From assembly GCA_013695175.1 (NCBI GenBank), contig JACDAZ010000276.1, positions 1 to 7,090 on the forward strand: 7,090 nucleotides of DNA, written 5' to 3'. Made by a program: the position numbers and the translations under genes. The notes beneath the pieces are model-generated. The model was not told the DNA's origin and did no database searches. It saw nothing but the letters and a program-made list of their open reading frames with translations. The DNA is from Flavisolibacter sp. (GTDB taxonomy: Bacteria > Bacteroidota > Bacteroidia > Chitinophagales > Chitinophagaceae). This document shows, piece by piece, positions 6,000-7,090 of this stretch (within the stretch, counting starts at the first letter, position 1; every line of letters starts with the position of its first letter).

Positions 6000-6863
6000 A
6001 TGAAAGTCAGCGGCTTTACTTTTATTAAGAATGCGGTGAAGTTTCAATTTCCTATTGTTGAAGCTATTCAGTCTATTTTACCACTTTGCGATGAAGTTGT
6101 TGTAGCCGTAGGCGATTCAGAAGATGAAACACGTGAAATTGTTTTATCTATAGATTCTAAAATTCAAGTTATTGATACTGTTTGGGATGAAAACCAAAAA
6201 GGAGGGGGAGTACTGGCAGCAGAAACCAATAAAGCTTTTCATGCGGTTAGTAAGGATAGCGACTGGTGCTTTTATATTCAGGGAGATGAAATTGTTCATG
6301 AAGATGGATATAGTGAAATAACATCTGCTATGCATAAATGGAAAGAAGCTGAGGATGTTGATGGATTACTTTTTAAGTATAGGCATTTTTATGGATCATT
6401 TGATTATATAGGAATTTCTTCGCAGTGGTATAAAAATGAAATCAGGATTATAAAAAATAATAAAAATATTTTCTCTTATAAAGATGCACAAGGCTTTAGA
6501 AAAAATAAAAATCAAAAGCTTGGTGTTAAACCCTTGAATGCATTTATTCATCATTATGGCTGGGTGAGAGAGCCTAAAGCAATGGAAGCAAAAGCCAGAA
6601 ATTCAAGAAGTTTTTATCATGGAAAAACCGGTGATGAACAAATTGCTGACAGTAAAGATTTTGATTATTCGCAAATAGATGCACTAGAAAATTTTAAAGG
6701 AACACATCCACTTGTTATGCAGGAGCAAATTAAAAACAAGAACTGGAAGTTTGAACATAACATGGCTTATAATAAATTAAAGCCCAAGGAAAAGTTCAAA
6801 AACTTAATTGAAAAGATTACGGGCAACCGTCCCTTTGATTTTAAAAATTATAAAATTGTTTGA
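6000..6863 (+). CDS. Glycosyltransferase family 2-like protein
   Basis: A 287-residue soluble protein with a GT-A-like N-terminal half: first strand 'VSGFTFIKNAVKF' (3-15), 'SILPLCDEVVVAVGDSEDET' (25-44) with the nucleotide-sugar-contacting acidic region D39/D42, and 'DWCFYIQGDEIVHED' (88-102), in which GDE (95-97) takes the place of the usual DxD metal/nucleotide motif. The later segments 'GLLFKYRHFYGSFDYIG' (122-138), 'EIRIIKNNKNIFSYKDAQGFR' (147-167) and 'FIHHYGWVREP' (182-192) are, from memory, conserved in a Bacteroidota glycosyltransferase subgroup. No membrane segment or signal peptide is seen, so it acts in the cytoplasm, probably in building a surface polysaccharide or glycolipid; donor and acceptor are unknown. 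It lies 27 bases downstream of lysS on the same strand and no terminator is evident between them. Its 3' end is 5 bases from the convergent SDR gene. Confidence 0.75.
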   Translation: MKVSGFTFIKNAVKFQFPIVEAIQSILPLCDEVVVAVGDSEDETREIVLSIDSKIQVIDTVWDENQKGGGVLAAETNKAFHAVSKDSDWCFYIQGDEIVHEDGYSEITSAMHKWKEAEDVDGLLFKYRHFYGSFDYIGISSQWYKNEIRIIKNNKNIFSYKDAQGFRKNKNQKLGVKPLNAFIHHYGWVREPKAMEAKARNSRSFYHGKTGDEQIADSKDFDYSQIDALENFKGTHPLVMQEQIKNKNWKFEHNMAYNKLKPKEKFKNLIEKITGNRPFDFKNYKIV

Positions 6864-6868
6864 ATCAA

Positions 6869-7090
6869 TTAAATAAAAAGATCCGGTTGCAACGGCATAC
6901 TGGGATCAACAGCATAATGAGAAAAATCTGTTATTCCTTCCTGTTCCAAAACATCTTCATCAATAAAAAAATTACCGGTTAATGATGATGGTTTACTAAG
7001 TATGGAATAAGCTGCATCTGCAACAATATCCGGTTTACGGCTTCTTTGAATAAGATAATCTCCACCTAATAAGTTTTGCACAGCCGCAGT
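6869..7090 (-). CDS. SDR family oxidoreductase, HSDL2-like, C-terminal part (cut by right edge)
   Basis: Only the last 73 codons are in the window; the frame is open to base 7090 and upstream residues read TAAVQNLLGG, so the true start lies beyond the edge and an internal GTG (7081-7079) should not be taken as the start. The segments 'TAAVQNLLGG', 'RSRKPDIVADAAYSILSKPS', 'TGNFFIDEDVLEQEGITDFSHYAVDPS' and the ending 'LQPDLFI' match the C-terminal part of SDR enzymes related to hydroxysteroid dehydrogenase-like protein 2 and citronellal/citronellol-type dehydrogenases, as I remember them. The catalytic YxxxK and Rossmann loop are outside the window. The reaction is likely NAD(P)-dependent oxidation or reduction of an acyl or alcohol substrate. 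It converges on the glycosyltransferase gene with a 5-base gap and is therefore not part of that transcription unit. Confidence 0.85.
   Translation of the reverse strand, partial: TAAVQNLLGGDYLIQRSRKPDIVADAAYSILSKPSSLTGNFFIDEDVLEQEGITDFSHYAVDPSMPLQPDLFI

Noticed and set aside
6144..6335. 63-codon minus-strand open frame inside the glycosyltransferase gene
   Set aside because: Antisense shadow of the GT-A domain; no independent support.

Overview
The window looks like a chromosomal piece from a member of the Bacteroidota, most likely a Chitinophagaceae-type organism. The grounds are AT-rich coding DNA, almost no Shine-Dalgarno sequences, a promoter box of the Bacteroidota type (TAnnTTTG) in front of lysS, and protein families I recognise from that group: a DUF6134-type secreted protein, a 'NDSAYRRIRGE' helix-turn-helix regulator, and a lysyl-tRNA synthetase carrying 'EGMDRTHNPEFT'. 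The assignment rests on recall of family sequences, not on a search.

Layout. Bases 1-197 hold the start of a helix-turn-helix regulator on the minus strand, running off the left edge. A 270-base divergent intergenic region (198-467) contains two perfect inverted repeats that could be operators. From 468 to 4258 five plus-strand genes are packed head to tail with gaps or overlaps of +2, -4, -8 and +18 bases: a DUF6134-like exported protein, a CPBP (CAAX-protease-like) membrane protein with altered catalytic residues, an extended SDR of the 3-beta-HSD/sterol-4-carboxylate dehydrogenase/HpnA type, a classical SDR reductase, and an integral-membrane di-iron hydroxylase most like fatty acid 2-hydroxylase. 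After a 169-base gap with a good promoter -7 box come lysS (4428-5972) and a family-2-like glycosyltransferase (6000-6863). Only 5 bases separate the latter from a convergent minus-strand gene, an SDR of the HSDL2-like type, cut by the right edge.

How the genes may work together. The five-gene unit is the interesting part. A membrane di-iron hydroxylase, an extended SDR and a classical SDR form the same three-enzyme toolkit that eukaryotes use for sterol C-4 demethylation (ERG25/ERG26/ERG27 classes), and each member also has relatives in sphingolipid or hydroxy-fatty-acid metabolism. The simplest reading is a small lipid-tailoring operon: oxygen insertion by the hydroxylase and redox steps by the two SDRs, with an exported protein and a membrane protein of unknown role. 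The divergent regulator may control it. The substrate cannot be read from the sequence. The lysS-glycosyltransferase-SDR half looks like ordinary genome.
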